From Clostridia bacterium (GTDB lineage Bacteria > Bacillota > Clostridia > Oscillospirales > CAG-272), in contig JAFNVK010000162.1 in assembly GCA_017379815.1 (NCBI GenBank), forward strand, positions 1 through 5,654: DNA of 5,654 nt, written 5' to 3'. Of this stretch, positions 4,978 to 5,654 are shown in pieces; position 1 is the first letter of the stretch; each line of letters starts with the position of its first letter. The translations under genes were made by a program, and so were the position numbers. Below the pieces are notes generated by a model. The model was not told the origin of the DNA, made no database searches, and saw only the letters and a list, made by a program, of their open reading frames with translations.

Positions 4978-5654
4978 GTGCAATCCTCCGACAGACAAAA
5001 CCGCATTCGCAACTTCTCCATAATTGCGCATATCGACCACGGAAAATCCACCCTGGCCGATCGCATTCTGGAAAGCACACAAACGGTCTCCTCTCGCGAA
5101 ATGGAAAACCAGCTCCTGGACAACATGGATCTGGAGCGTGAGCGCGGAATTACCATCAAGGCCCGCGCCGTAAAGCTGAATTACCTCGCCAAGGACGGAG
5201 AGACCTATACCTTCAATCTTATCGACACCCCCGGCCACGTGGACTTCAACTACGAGGTCTCCCGCTCGCTCAATGCCTGCGAGGGTGCCCTCCTCGTGGT
5301 GGACTCCACCCAAGGAATTGAGGCACAGACCCTGGCCAACGCCTACCTCGCGGTGGACGCTAATCTGGAGATCGTGCCCGTCATCAACAAGATCGACCTC
5401 CCCTCGGCCGACGTAGAGAAATGTCGCGTGGAGATCGAGGATATCATCGGCATTCCCGCCGAGGATTGCCCTGCCGTATCCGCCAAGACCGGACTCAATA
5501 TTGAGGACGTTCTGGAGGCCGTGGTGCGCGACATTCCCGCTCCCGAGGGAGACGAGAACGCGCCTCTGAAGGCGTTGATCTTCGACTCCTACTACGACAG
5601 CTACCTCGGCGTCGTGGTCAACGTTCGTCTCATTGACGGCTCGGTCAAGAGCGG
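4978..5654 (+). CDS. lepA: Elongation factor 4 (LepA), N-terminal part; gene continues beyond window
   Basis: This ribosome-associated translational GTPase back-translocates or remodels stalled ribosomes. The 225 visible codons begin at a GTG: an in-frame TAA at 4969-4971 lies just upstream and no ATG precedes the first motif, so GTG is the only reasonable start. AAAAGGA (4958-4964) is the likely ribosome site, with a rather long spacer (13 nt). Residues 17-25 are the P-loop AHIDHGKST, RGITI (56-60) is switch I/G2, DTPGH (83-87) is G3, NKID (137-140) is G4 and SAK (168-170) is G5. RNFSIIAHIDHGKSTLADR and QGIEAQT are characteristic of LepA rather than EF-G or TypA. Domain II begins near APLKALIFDSYYDSYLG, a LepA hallmark. 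The usual DAAQGIEAQT reads DSTQGIEAQT here, a mild variant. The G domain is intact; the rest (usual total about 600 aa) is outside the window. Confidence 0.97.
   Translation, partial: MQSSDRQNRIRNFSIIAHIDHGKSTLADRILESTQTVSSREMENQLLDNMDLERERGITIKARAVKLNYLAKDGETYTFNLIDTPGHVDFNYEVSRSLNACEGALLVVDSTQGIEAQTLANAYLAVDANLEIVPVINKIDLPSADVEKCRVEIEDIIGIPAEDCPAVSAKTGLNIEDVLEAVVRDIPAPEGDENAPLKALIFDSYYDSYLGVVVNVRLIDGSVKS

Noticed and set aside
4735..5313. 192-codon minus-strand frame
   Set aside because: It is antisense to the lepA GTPase domain and covers both divergent promoters. LepA motifs are unambiguous on the plus strand.

Overview
The window looks like chromosome from a Gram-positive Clostridia-type bacterium (Firmicutes/Bacillota), possibly an uncultured gut lineage. 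The evidence is strong AGGAGG-type ribosome sites, GC-rich third codon positions, ordinary sigma-A promoters, a Firmicutes-like LepA and a SipW-type secretion locus. The genus cannot be read from the sequence.

Reading leftwards on the minus strand from 3533 to the left edge is a five-gene cluster, probably one operon: a 60-aa membrane protein (3351-3533); a SipW/ER-type signal peptidase with a C-terminal coiled coil (2580-3332); a 62-aa membrane protein overlapping it by 4 nt (2395-2583); a 212-aa TasA/camelysin-like exported protein (1675-2313); and, after a 94-nt gap holding a hairpin, a large exported protein (1-1580, C-terminus cut by the window). The large protein joins a TasA-like domain to at least two parallel beta-helix modules. 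Both exported proteins carry the SipW-cognate leader (G-[AS]-T-[YF]-A-L-[YF]-T-D). The inferred system is therefore a dedicated peptidase, two substrates that mature into surface or matrix material, and two small membrane proteins that may be accessory factors.

To the right, a rho-independent terminator (about 3644-3683) separates this cluster from a minus-strand Gfo/Idh/MocA-family NAD(P)-dependent oxidoreductase (3701-4753), which has its own clear promoter. It is divergent from lepA (elongation factor 4; plus strand from 4978, 3' end cut by the window), which has a TTGCCA-17-TATAAT promoter. The shared 224-nt intergenic region also holds a pair of imperfect 23/24-nt direct repeats, each near-palindromic at its core, between the two promoters.

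The secretion cluster is the accessory part of the window. The oxidoreductase is a general metabolic gene of unknown substrate, and lepA is core translation machinery. No tRNA, rRNA, CRISPR array, insertion sequence or attachment site was seen.
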